DNA of 64,000 bases, from positions 345,160 through 409,159 of the forward strand of contig CH003313.1 of the NCBI GenBank assembly GCA_000149265.1. Reading direction: 5' to 3'. The position numbers and the translations under genes were made by a program. This DNA is from Ciona savignyi (taxonomy: Eukaryota > Chordata > Ascidiacea > Phlebobranchia > Cionidae). This document shows positions 1 to 12,700 of the stretch, one piece after another (the stretch's first letter is position 1; each line of letters begins with the position of its first letter). The notes under the pieces were generated by a model. The model had not been told where the DNA came from and searched no databases. It saw only the letters and a list, made by a program, of their open reading frames with translations.

Positions 1-175
1 TGTTATTACTTGCTTTCAGTTACAGTATTGATGTTTCAACATATGAATCGTATTGTCGTCTTTCCGGCTTTACTTAATTTAAATTTGAAGAGTGTGACGT
101 GTCGAATACCACATATTTAAGATGTAAAAACATAATGAACTGCATTTAACTGCATCGTCATTTCTAATTTCGCAG

Positions 176-2030
176 ACACGTCAATGACCTATCCATCTGA
201 GGATACAGATCACGTGACAAAGACACACGAAAGTCAAGGGAACATTGCCGGTTTGTTTCCGAACCTTGAAGATATGGGGAAATCTGAGCGAAGCGAGATT
301 ACATCCGATATTACCAAGGAACAAAGCACTGATAGTGACGAACAATGGGAAATTTGTGAAACACAAAACGTGGAGCTCAAAGAGATTCAAGGGTCGAACA
401 ACGAAAAATACCCCATGAAAAGCGAGAAAATGAATTCTACTTTGTCTAGTCCACCAAGAATAAACAAAAAGAATCGCGTCAAAGCGTCATCGTGCACAAA
501 TCTTAATTCAAATAGGGAGAAATCTCGGAAATTCTTTTCGCTTAAAAGGGCAGCTTCACCTTTCGGAAGTTTGGCTAGGATAGGTAAGCACGACAAAACT
601 AAACCAAACCGGATTATGACCTCACAAGATCGAAGCCTAAAAAGCAGAAAGCGATGGTGGAAAAAGAAATTCAGCAAATCGGACAAACTAGGTTCGTCAA
701 TGCCGACTTTGACGAGCTTTAATTCAACTGACCAGTTGAATCCATCGTTATCGCAATGGGAGAAAAATGCGGAGATGTCTGAAGATGAGAACCTCATAAT
801 AGATTCCCACGTAACAAGCGACAAGACCGCAGAATCAAGGGATGAAGCAACTAGTTATTTTGGGGAAAATCCGAGCTCCGAAGTCGACATGCGTTTTGAT
901 CATTCGCCATCTGCATTAATCGCGTCATGTGAACTGATTGACGTAATTAGGGGCAACGATACTAAATACGAATCGGTTTACCTCACATCTAACGCTGGTG
1001 AAGACGAGTTACATACTAGATGTGTGGAACCGGCAGGTGGGGTCAAAGAGCCGGACAAAAGCCTAGAAGACAATGGTGTCGTGCTGTTTTCCATTGAACC
1101 GTCATGCGACTATGTAAGTGATGACAAAATGCCCTTTCCAATGTCCCCATTCATTTCGTCACAAAGATACAGCAATAGTTTGGAAGACGAATACCATTTT
1201 TCCAGCAACGAATCTTCTGTGACGTCGGACACATGGTCGTTTGTTGATAGTTATGAGCAGACAGAAAAACAATGGGTTCAAACGATGGAAAACCCCCAGT
1301 TTCTTCCCTTACGTAACAATTACTCATTGTCAAACAACTCGGAGACCAATGTTAGCATTCTGACGTCACTTGGCGGATCGCCGAAGAGTGACGTCATCAA
1401 CAATAGCGAGTCTGATCACGTGGTTAGCACTTTTAATCACAAAGAGATTTCATTTTCCAGTGATTTAACAGAAGTGACGTCACGAGCGTCATTTTCAAGT
1501 ACCCTCACGTCATCATCGGATTCGGATTCAGGTAGCCTAGCTCATTTTGTTTTAAATAGCTAAATCTTTTACGCACATGTCCGTATGTATCTTATACATG
1601 TTACAATGTCTTATCTTGGTGCGTGCGCTGATTACCTCAAGATGGCCTCGTGACAAACGCCGAAAGTGTAATCACATGTACGTATACGATGTAAAATATG
1701 GCAATCACAAAAAAACTTTTTTTATGGTAGTATGTGATAATGTTACCAAACAAATGCAAATTAAGCTGAAGCTAGATTTTTTCCGAACATAAAGCTAACA
1801 AACTTCAAACACATTTTGCAGTATTCACCACTAAGCTGGAAGATGTTAACTGTGAATTAGAGGCAAATGCATTGGACAACACGCGGTCGGGGAATAACGG
1901 TGGAATGAGAAACAATTTAGTTTCCTTTGCTGACTTGGAGCGTGACTTCAATATGTTTGTGGCAAAAATTAATAATAGAAGAGAAACAATGGCGAAGGGC
2001 GTACAGCAACTACAAATCGACGGGCAATAA
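176..2030 (+). CDS. 3' end of an unrecognised serine-rich protein gene (two last exons)
   Basis: Two coding exons, 176-1531 and 1822-2030, join in frame. The first follows the acceptor ttcgcag (AG at 174-175). It stays open for over 450 codons and ends at CAG|GTAGCC with one base of a codon left over. The second follows ttttgcag and starts with the two bases completing that codon, then runs to TAA at 2028-2030. Ignoring the splice, the first frame would read on to a stop at 1561-1563. The protein is rich in Ser, Thr, Asp and Glu, with a basic patch around 'SRKRWWKKKF' and many SP/TP-like sites. This suggests a disordered, phosphorylated intracellular protein. I recognise no domain. The last exon has a short, charged, possibly helical segment. 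Upstream exons lie outside the window, so the start codon is unknown; the ATG at 184 is inside an exon, not a supported start. Confidence 0.7.
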
Positions 2031-2031
2031 A
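2026..2031 (+). terminator. AATAAA overlapping the stop codon of the first gene
   Basis: AATAAA spans the TAA stop codon at 2028-2030. If used, the 3' UTR would be only about 15-30 nt. No other convincing signal lies close by, but a more distal site is possible. Confidence 0.35.
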
Positions 2032-3740
2032 GATAAAGAAGATATAGATTGTCCGCTCACCCCATTGGTATAGCACCTCTAACCTTCAACCGAAAGGCGA
2101 TCGCAATTCGCAAACAGCCGCTTTTCATTCTGTTATTTTGTAATGAAATTGGTCGACGTTGCATAATTAAAGATCTTTAAATGGTTTAAACAAAATCTGC
2201 TCGATTTTTGGTAAAATGGTTAACACAACCGATTCATTTAACAATTTCTCTTTTAATGGTCTTAGTGACAAGCCAACCACGGCTTTAAACTTACCTTGGG
2301 TAAAAAAATAATAGTTTCCTCTTATTCGTTATCCTGCGATAAGTTTCCGATAACCCGGTTGTGTTAAACGTTACTTTTATAAAGCCCGTGCCACAAGAAT
2401 ATATAGAAATATCAGAATTCTATCCCACCAATAGAGTAATAAAAACTGCACCTAAACCGTAAACTTTCTACTGAAGAGCTTCTTATTTTACTCCTTGTTT
2501 TGTTTAGTTCCAAGCAAAGTACCATAGCAGATGAAGTCAAATAATATCACTCGTGCACACGTTTTGTCCGTCCATACTCATAAATCAGTCTCCATAATTC
2601 ATAATCATTTATTGTTGGAATTCCGTTTTTTTCCAAATGTAGTTCATGATATAAATTTTTACATCAATATCTGCCTCTTTAAAGTGATAAATTTATATTT
2701 TAAGAAAATTACAACATGTACTTTCTTGTCATAGAATCTGTGTCATTTGTATTGTTAAACAGAGCTAAGAGCTATATAACCACCAATATATATATAGTTT
2801 AGTAATGGCTTGATAATCTCCCGGTCGTTATTTCTTTAATTATTGTGATGCAGTTTGCACTGCTTAGACTCACGTGGCTTCAAATCCTACGTTAATCTGG
2901 ATTAAGGACTTCATTTCCATTTCTTATCAGCAGTGTTTCCAGAAGTATTATGTAACCCGCGTAGTGGTATAAAAGTGTGTCATACGAGCACCACTGTCAG
3001 TAATATTGGAGAAATAAGAGCATACAGCACAGTCCACTTGAAATGCTGTTCTGTTGTGCTTGCAATCGGGTTTGATGAAACGGTGAATAGGGTTTCAGCC
3101 TTCAAGCCGTTAATTCTAGCAATTTATAAAGTTAAAGTTATTAGTCTAAAGTTAGTGTATACAACAGTATTTCAGTATAAGTGGAACCGAGATTTTATTT
3201 AAATGTTTCATTTTTAACTTAAGTATTGTACAGCATTTAAGAAAAGTTATTATTGTCATCAGTACAAATCCGACAAGCTGGAAAAGGGACTGGTGAGACA
3301 GACGTACTGGATTGCTGTGGCCTATGGACGAAAAACAGATTGTTTTAGCTGCGTGTTCTACGCACTCTATATAGGAATATGCCCTCATACAACTATTCAG
3401 CACGTGAAGGGGCTATTCAAGTACTTGAGATGAGAGCAGTTCTATAATATCCGCGGCATATTGACAACAGCAAACGTTAAAATATTTACCAACCATAGTA
3501 TATTAACGCTACCTGCTCGGAAGCAGCTAGTCGTGACCAAATAACTTTGAAGGATTGTAGCAACAGTGACGTGACAAAAAAAAAGAATTTGGAATAGATC
3601 CAAATTTGTTTGAAGTTAATTACACATGGAATATATCAGTTTTGATATGAGTATTATGAAACGATTGTGTTATTTCAGCTATAGCGAGTAGTTTAGGCAC
3701 TTTTGTAGCTTAGTTCAAATCACACTTAAGTTTAGTTAGC
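2032..3740. other. Intergenic region upstream of Musashi
   Basis: About 1.7 kb of AT-rich sequence without a supported gene. A decayed fragment resembling the tRNA-like head of the longer SINE family lies near 2055-2130. The short open frames at 2531-2734 and 2933-3202 lack coding character. A good acceptor-like site (tatttcag, ending 3678) lies about 60 nt upstream of the Musashi start codon. It could be an ordinary 5' UTR splice site or a spliced-leader trans-splice site, which ascidians use often; this is inference. Confidence 0.5.
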
Positions 3741-6700
3741 ATGGCCGATATTCCTGATCCCGCCATGATGGAAACAGACACATTGGACCCAGGGTAAGTT
3801 TGTTTAAATATTGAATTAACCAGTAGAATGACACAAGACCCGGATATAAACGTGTGTGTTTGAATACGGCCTAGATTTCTTGAAACCCATCATATAGACG
3901 TTTCCAAGAATTGTGTTAATTAGGTGACCAAATAATTAAGTCTTTGCTTAGGCTACAGTTGAGTTCGCATTTTGCGCATAGCTAGCCAATCCTTAAAGAT
4001 ACGGGATGCAGTCGTGAAACAACTTGACAGTGCTTGTAACAACATTGTACTTTCATTGCCCAAGGTACAGTACAATGTAAAACCAAGACGTTACTGGAAG
4101 GCGAGATAAAAAAGCCAGTCCCAATCTTCGTTATCACAAAACTTCAAGTCGGCTGAAGCGAAATCAATTTAATAAAAAAACTGCTGCCTTTATATTGAAA
4201 TCAAAGATCCATCTGGGTTTATTGAGGAATGCGCACACAATCGACATAATTCATAGTTCATTGATTTTAATGATCAAATCTATTGCAGAAAGATGTTTGT
4301 GGGAGGATTGAGCTGGCAGACAAGCGCGGGTATTTATTTGCATTTATATATATTTACTTTATATATAGATATGAAACCGTTTTGAATCAAGCTTGTCAGC
4401 AAGCAACATTGCTCACAATCGAAGGTTTATTCCGATAAGAAGTGTGTTGCTGCAGCAATGTCACGGGTATCTGTTGAATGTAACTCGCGACCACAGCCTG
4501 CTACTTTCGTTCAGCCAACGCCATACTGAGCTTCAAATGTCGATGTCTTAAACAATGCTACGCTACCAGTTTGCGGCGAAAAATTAATAATAAATTTCAC
4601 ATATAAATATTACCGCTATCCTACACTTCGATAATATAATAACAGAATATCTCCCATTATACATTTATAATGATTCATATTTGTTTACGGAATAATCGAA
4701 AGTTTTCGTAACCAGAATTTTAAATTCTTTTAAAACAGCCATCAGTGATTGGTGTGTATATAAGATGTCATAGTTAATTGCCAAATAATTACCAGAAATT
4801 AGCATTACACAAATTTATATTGCCATAAATAAAGGATACTGCGTATTACTTTATTTTTAACATTTTTGACTTTCATGTTTCGTCAAATTTGGTGAGTTTC
4901 TAAATGTGCCTTGAGTAAAAATAGGTTGCTGGCCACTGGTTTAACACTGTGGTTTAATAGATATACTAATACAAGAAACATTTTTATTCGCACTTCACCT
5001 AAAACCGGGTGCGGTTATCGGAATATTTTTTTTTCAAAAAATATTAAAATTAAAATGTACATTAAACACATTTGGTTGATTTTATTTGTTCAATAAATAA
5101 GTATATGCATGTTGTGCAGTGCACATCAATTTATACCAGATAGGAGCTGGTCAAGTATTTTTTTCCGAGGGGAGTTTTAAAACCCCCTCCCGCTCTTCAA
5201 TAAGATATAGCTTTAAGATAGATTTTGATATATAAACGGTTATCTATACTTCGGCTGAGTATTCTCCGAGGTATCTTGTTTAGTTTATTATAAATGAGTA
5301 TTATCCCCCCATTATACCTTATCATCGTTATTACAAATCGCGCATATGTCTATAAAAACAAATGTCCTAATCCTTGTTATTGTTCCGACAGACGGTTTGA
5401 AGGAATATTTTAGCCGGTATGGGGAGGTGTCGGACGCTATGGTGATGCGAGACCCTGTCACTAAGCGATCCAGGTGAGATGGATTTCTTGTTTTTATTCT
5501 TCATATTTCTATTTGAATAATTTGAGCGGATTTTCTAAATGTATATACATTTTATGTACTTAACAACCAACCAAAATTTACTTAAAACGTCCCGTCTGGA
5601 GAAACGATGTATATAAACTCACTGATTAATATGGAAATATCTTAGTCCGGTGCCATGTTGCTACTTATGTTGAAATCGGAAATATTAAGTCATCCATCGG
5701 TATGGTTTATTCAGTCATACACAACAGCGCACTTTGCTACGTCAGTATAGCACTTGTACTCAAGTTATTGCATCATAGTATGTTGCAACTCTTGGTAAGT
5801 GCCCACGTGGCATTTTGCTGTCACAAACTTACTAAACTAATAACCATATTACGACACACAATTAAACATCACCTCTTTGGATTTTGATAACGAAAAAACA
5901 CGACGTTTAATTTTACAACCGTTAGGTGGTGTTAGAGCGCTATACTGGTTGCATGCTTTGCTTTATATTTTAAAAGTAATAAATTAGATTTTTTTCTTCT
6001 TATATCACATTAACGAACAGCTACGATCCATTTTATTGTATTACTACATGCTGTGTAAAGTTCTTAAAACGACATTTAGACTGTGACTGTAGTACAGTTT
6101 TCACAATATTTTATCTTATGTATCACTATTCTACTTATGACGTCATTGAACATGCATCGATAATCGCTGTAGGCGTGTTGTATACTCCCCATATAACAGG
6201 GGATTTGGGTTCGTGACCTACGTTGACCCGAAAGACGTCGATAAGGTGATCAGCAACGGACAACACGTTCTGGACCAGAAACAGGTGGGCGGCGTTTTTT
6301 AGTTATTCGTAAAATACTAACTTTAGGATATGATATTTATTTATTCTTGTGAATAAAAACAGACCGGCGTTAACACATGGGCAATCGTCAGATTACTTCG
6401 CACCCATCAATGGTAGGTTAACATATATCCACTCCTATACAAAAACGGTTCTGGTGACGAGCTCAACATAGGCTCGAAAATTAAATCGGTAAAAAAAGAA
6501 TGGTTACCACGATCGATACATGTACCGAACTCTATAAGAAACGGTCCTAGTGACGACCCCATCTCGGGTTCGAGACTTGGCTCGGTAAAAAAATGTTTAA
6601 CACGCCCCTGACGCAAAAACGACCTTAATGACGAGACGGTCAGGACTATGAAACGTAGTCCGCTAAAATAAAAAAATATGTATATATAGAGAGAGAAAAA

Positions 6701-9700
6701 AAAATTGTGATCGATGAGATGCTGGTCCTTTTAGCAATTGTGTTTTTATTTGCCCAACTGACCATTGTACACGTGAATAGCAATCGTGGCTGATTCTTAT
6801 GAACATAGTTGATCAATCAATCATGACCATTGTTCCCTCGTTTATCCGCTAGTGGGAAGTAAATATTGGGGCAAATATATGTATGACCTGTTATCATTTG
6901 TAGATCGACCCGAAAATTGCGGTTCCAAGAAAAGCCCAATCAAAAGTAAGTTTTTATCTTATATTATATTTCTCTATGGTTTAACTGTGTTTTAAATGTT
7001 GTTTCGTACGATATGTGCTCTAATAAGAAATAGGTGTCCCACGTGAAAGAATTAAACAAGGATGGAAATTCAAACTCTAACCTAAACCCTAACTCGTTAC
7101 CCCAGCACCAAGTCCAGGTCTAATTCTAATCTTAAAGATTAAAACCTAACCCCACCCTAGTTTTAACTTCTACTGCATCCATAGCTTTGACACCGGTTGT
7201 AACTATTACCCCACACCAACCATGACTCTAAACCTGTTCCTAGCCTTACACTTAGCCTCAGTCTTACTTTACCCCTACCCTTAACCCCAGACCTAATTTT
7301 AACCCTAGTCCTAACATTTACCTCTACCCTTAACACCAGCCCTAACTTTACCCTTACGCTTAACCCCTGCCCCAACTTTATAGGCCTATAACTTTACCCT
7401 TAACCCAGTCCTAAATATTCGGCAAAGCTACCTAGAAATACGTGGTCGATCCACGGTGGCGGATATTGCTGAACCCGGTAAACAGTGGCGTGCGTGACAA
7501 AATAATTTCGTATTTGATCTGTTAAACAAGCCGAAATATTCATGTTTTGACTTGTTTTTCGCATTTGGACGAATTCGCAATTTTATAGCTGGTTGTAAAG
7601 GTCAGACTTTATATACAGCTGGATCGCCATAATTCGTCATATCGACGATGTGCTGATGCTGAATTGTTTGCACCCACGCGTGCAACTTATGTTCATTTGA
7701 AGCTTTCTTCAACTTGTATTTGTGTTTAAACAAATCTCTAAATCTTATCTTGTGTTTCACGACATTGTTTTGGTGCCAAACGGCAAACACCGTAAAAAAC
7801 GGTCTTAAATCTATGCGGATGTACAAAAGTGCGGTTTATAAAATGTTTGGTAAACACGACCACACGATCTTACGATAGTTCGAATGTTGGGAGGTATTTG
7901 GTGTTCACTCGCGTGTATAATAGGACGCATGTTCGCAATTGATTTAATACCACCCATCATCCCAATTAAAACCAAGATTAGTGTAATTTGTGTGTTTTTC
8001 ATCGGAATATAATAATTCAATTTACGAGGTATATTTGGACGTGAAAAATAAATATTAAGAAATAAAAGTTAATCTTGCTGTAAATTTAACTTGGAATATG
8101 CAAAGGTCTTGTCACCTGTTTATCGATAACACGCTGGTCGAATATATTTGCTCAATTGACACAACAAACACGTTAATCTCCAGCGCATCGGGCGTCAACC
8201 GTCGAAGTTAGGTTCGGGTTTCTTACTTTCTCTGTTTTCGTTCCTCTCGCCTTCTATTATTGGGAAACAATGAGCCGGAAGCCCCCGATTGTGACGCACA
8301 GCCCCATGAAGGGAGTCGTTGGAGCACGTGGCTGGAACTGTAGGTCGGAACTGGTCGTTGGTGCGGCTCGCATGTAACATCAGCATCTATGATTGTGTCG
8401 AACTTATTCTTTATAGCCTTTTTAAATTGGGTAGCCTCTTGAATTGTCAGAATTTGTAACAGCTTTGACAGACGTTAAACGGTGAAAATTGTATTTTACG
8501 GTTGTAGTGTGCGCTTACCTCGTTAGCTGTGTGGGGTGTTTGGTTCAGGTTAAATTTTCCTAAGATGCCGGTATTGTTAAAAGTTAGGCGAACATTCGTC
8601 AATCATTATATAGGCAATATAGGCGTTCATTGGAAGTCTATACGGTAGCTAGGCGCGGGAGTGTGTTGCTGCCTATGATGAGCGAAATCTCTGCGGGGTG
8701 ATATACGGTGGTCATGAATAAATGAAGCGTTCACTTGAAGATTTTACTTGATTAACCGAACAGGAGCCGCTTTACGACCGCAATTCACTAATTCCGTTGT
8801 AATTACGTCCGCGACAATCTGCTACGTTTATCCGCTTTAAGACAGATTGAAATGGTTTCACTAGGGCCTCGTTTTACATATTATGTCTGTGTTACGGAAA
8901 ATGCGTTTTGTACTGTTTCTTACTGTGTCACTGCAAGTTAATAACACAAGTTTTACCCAGTCCAAAGAACAGCCTGTAAGGATGCTTGAAGCGTGGAAGT
9001 ACGTGCTGTACAAACACTCACTGTGTGTTTTGCACTTTATGTACATTATAGTCAAACTGGGTCTTGCCAAGTGAACAGGCATTTCGAGCATTGCACGTTT
9101 TGTAGCTGACCATTTGAATAGAGGGCGTGCCGATGAAATACGCCGCACTGAAGTCAAACCCGGTGTCGGCTACGTCGTACAAAGAATTGATAGATGCAGA
9201 AAGATTGTCGTCAGTTAGCGAATCGTCAACCGTCGTTACGTTTTTTCTTTCCCTCTCTCTATTTACCGAGTGCCAGCAATGGGAACAGTTATTGTTCCGC
9301 GCTTGAAGCGGCGCAGTCGTCAGCAGAGCTAGTTATAGCGAACTGCCAGCTCAAAATCGACAAGCTGATTAAAAATCGTAGTAGGCGTGCCCATCTTAAC
9401 TTGTAATCAGCCTTGATAGATGAGATTTATGAGGATAGTTTCCAGAAATAAATATTACAACTATAAAACAGGACATATACAAATTTGATATATAGCCAAG
9501 GAAAAAGCGACGTCCGGCATTATCGCGATATTAAAAATGACATGAATGTGCGATATTACATGCACGGTGCGATACCACCGTTCGCACTTTACCGCCGCAT
9601 AGACACGAATTTGACTCGAGAAATATTTAACGCCAGCTTACGCCTAATTTAAGATCTTCTTCAATATACCGTGCGATGCCTAAATTTACACCTGCTCGCG

Positions 9701-12700
9701 TGTTCCTGCCGTTGTTACGCATCATGCGTGTGACGTCATCAACGTTTAATTTTGCCGTAACATGCGTGACTAGTCAGTGACCTGTCTTCCTCCGTCATTA
9801 TGAGATAACAAGGTTTCTTGTGACCAGCAATTGATAGTGATTATAACCAAGTAGGACACTGCGGGAACGCAAAGGAGATAATTCAACGACTTTATATTAA
9901 GAAACCGCCAAGTCGACTTTTTAATTCAACCAAATCAGCGGATTAGCCAAGCACTTGTGTAGTATACTTGACGGTGTTTGCCACATGGCATAGATAAAAA
10001 TTGATCGTAATCACAGTTGGAGCCCATATAAAGTTTGCTTTGTCCAAGTGAAAAAAGTGCAACGTATAAGGTGAACACGTAACGCAATAAATTGTTGAGT
10101 CGTTACTAAAACGATTCGCAACATTTTGCTTGTTCTGAAGGTGGGGTAAGGTGTGCTGGCACGATGCGTGAAGCGTGGGGGCGTTCTAGGGGTTACAAGG
10201 GTGCTTCACACTCCATTGATTGACACTGACTTGGGCTCGACCCTCTTACTTCCGTGCTCCCCCATTAAATGGACTGATGAAAGTTATTTTTAGATTTCCA
10301 CGTATAACAAGTTTATTGTCACTAACAAGGTGCGCTTATCCAGTTCTGCGTTGTGAAAAGGTGCGCTTATCGAGTCATGTTCTCCATCTTCAATTTAAAA
10401 ATTTGTCGGTTTTCTTCCAACTCGCACGTTCCCTTTCCACGGTTGTGATGAATGCTTTTTATCAAGCATGCCTGTGTCGTCACAATTGTCCCCGTCTCGC
10501 TCCACTGGCTCTATAAAGCAGGCTTATAGCCGAGTAAAAATCATAAGCCACCCTACATCGCACAGTATAGTGTAGATATAATTTAGCGCTATTCATATGC
10601 AATTGTGTCAGGTAAGTCCGAGTACTATCAAGTAGAAATGTCATTATCTACACTCTTCCAATTTCCAGTGCTTGTGAAATTAATCTGGCTTCGTTTCATT
10701 TAGGGTTTAATTAATTTGTAGGTTGGTTCACGTAGGTTACTTAGCCCGGTGTATACGTGTAATTGACTGTAGATTGTAATAATAGGGATCTCATTAGTTT
10801 CTCACAATCACTCAAGGAACAGCAGAGGTAAGTGAAACTCTGGCAAAACGTGTGGTATCCTTCAATGACGTAGCGATAAATATACCCTAACTTGTAAATA
10901 ATATTCTGTTATCGCCCGTGGCCTAGGATTGTGAGGTTTTAAATTTTTACTAAAGCGATTTGAATTATCTTGGCGTTAAAGGGCATGATACTGCCAGGCA
11001 AATGGTTTCATGGTGTATAAGTAAGTTGCGGATTTACCAAATTCTCACCGAACGTCGTCCTATTCTGGGGCGAACAAAAGTTAAAAGTGAAATTGGACAC
11101 GACTTCTATAGTGTACGAACCTTTACATTGTAGTAAACAGGCGCTTTGTCCATGCTCCTTTGTCCAGTGTATCAAATTCGGTCGCAGGAAAGTGTTTGAA
11201 AGGTTTTAACTTTGTCAGGTTTGTCAGTGATGTTATTACCGTGCGATATACCTAGGTTAGGCGGGTGCATGGTCGCTACAAACCTACAATTTCCATCTCC
11301 GCTAATGGACTTCGTCAGGGAAATAGTGTTTATTGCGTAATTACACTCGTTCGAAAGTCGATTGTTAAGTAGTCCCACGGCTATGACGTCATCATGCGAT
11401 TACGTATATAATCAATGGATCCAATTGGAAAGATATACTCGGTATGCGCCACATGTGCGTGTCATAATGGTCATGTACCCCCCCCCCCCCCACCCACTTG
11501 GTATCGCCCTTGGCATCTTGCGTATATTTCTACAATACAAGTTTCCGCATCCGTATAAACATTTTATAAGCTCAGCCAAATACGCCCAGACTTGCATAAC
11601 CGCGGCGTCACAGCGGTCGCTTTACGCAGTTCTCCGATACCGCAACCCATGCTCGGGGTACATTTATAACGAAACGTCAATTCCAGATGGTGACCAGGAC
11701 GAAAAAGATATTTGTCGGAGGGTTGTCCGCTAACACAGTCGTGGAAGACTTGAAATCTTACTTTGGAACATACGGAAAGGTGGGCAGTGTAAGAATGTAC
11801 ACACCATGGTTATGGCATGCTGGGTATTTAATATGATTTTAGTATCACAATGAACCTATCAATTTAATAGGTGAATTTTACATTTCGTGTCGTCTACATG
11901 TTTCCAAATACCCGTACAATTCTGACTATAGGTGTCAAAATTGCCGGTTTCGTTATATTAAAAGTTTGAAGCCTGTATCTCTCCGTTCTAACTTGTTTGA
12001 CCCGAATTCCTCTAACAGAACCATTTACCCATACAGTATTTTATTATGGTCGTATTTTTAAATATGTTGGGGTTTGTATATTTCTATAGAAAATTAAAAA
12101 TGTTTGTTAAAAAGACAAAAGAGAGCTACTGCACCTTGTGAACATCAGGCCGCATTTAAACACTGTGCGTTATATGTAAGGCCACTATTTAAACGAAATA
12201 ACAAAACAACATTATATATATGTCAGAGAATTTCCGATTAAGGGTTTGCATGGTATAAGTAACATTAACAATTTACTAGAGTTTATCAACGAATTTCATA
12301 GCGGAATTAGATGGTTTCTTGCCAGGACAATTCCAATCCATGTTTGAATAATTGATCATGGTATTGTCGAATGTACGGCGACGTTTCGACTACCTCCTTG
12401 ATCCTATTATGACATCACAAATCGCGTCTTTGTTACATTTTCCCTTAAATGGTTGCCATATAATAATGTCCCCAATTACATGATAATGAGTCTTGCTACA
12501 ACAATGTGGAATTCTAATATAGTTTCATCCCGACAATGGCCATTGTCGTCATGATTCTTACCTAACAAACATGCTGAAACGTCATCAAAATCCTCCTTGG
12601 ACGGTTTATGAAATTTCATCCAAATCATCCACAATTCTGCGTACTTGCCTAAGGCGCCACCGCGACTATTAGTGACGTTGTGCTTGTTTTTCCACGTGAC

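Noticed and set aside
387..824. 145-codon minus-strand open frame at the left edge
   Set aside because: Shadow of the coding exon 176-1531 on the other strand.
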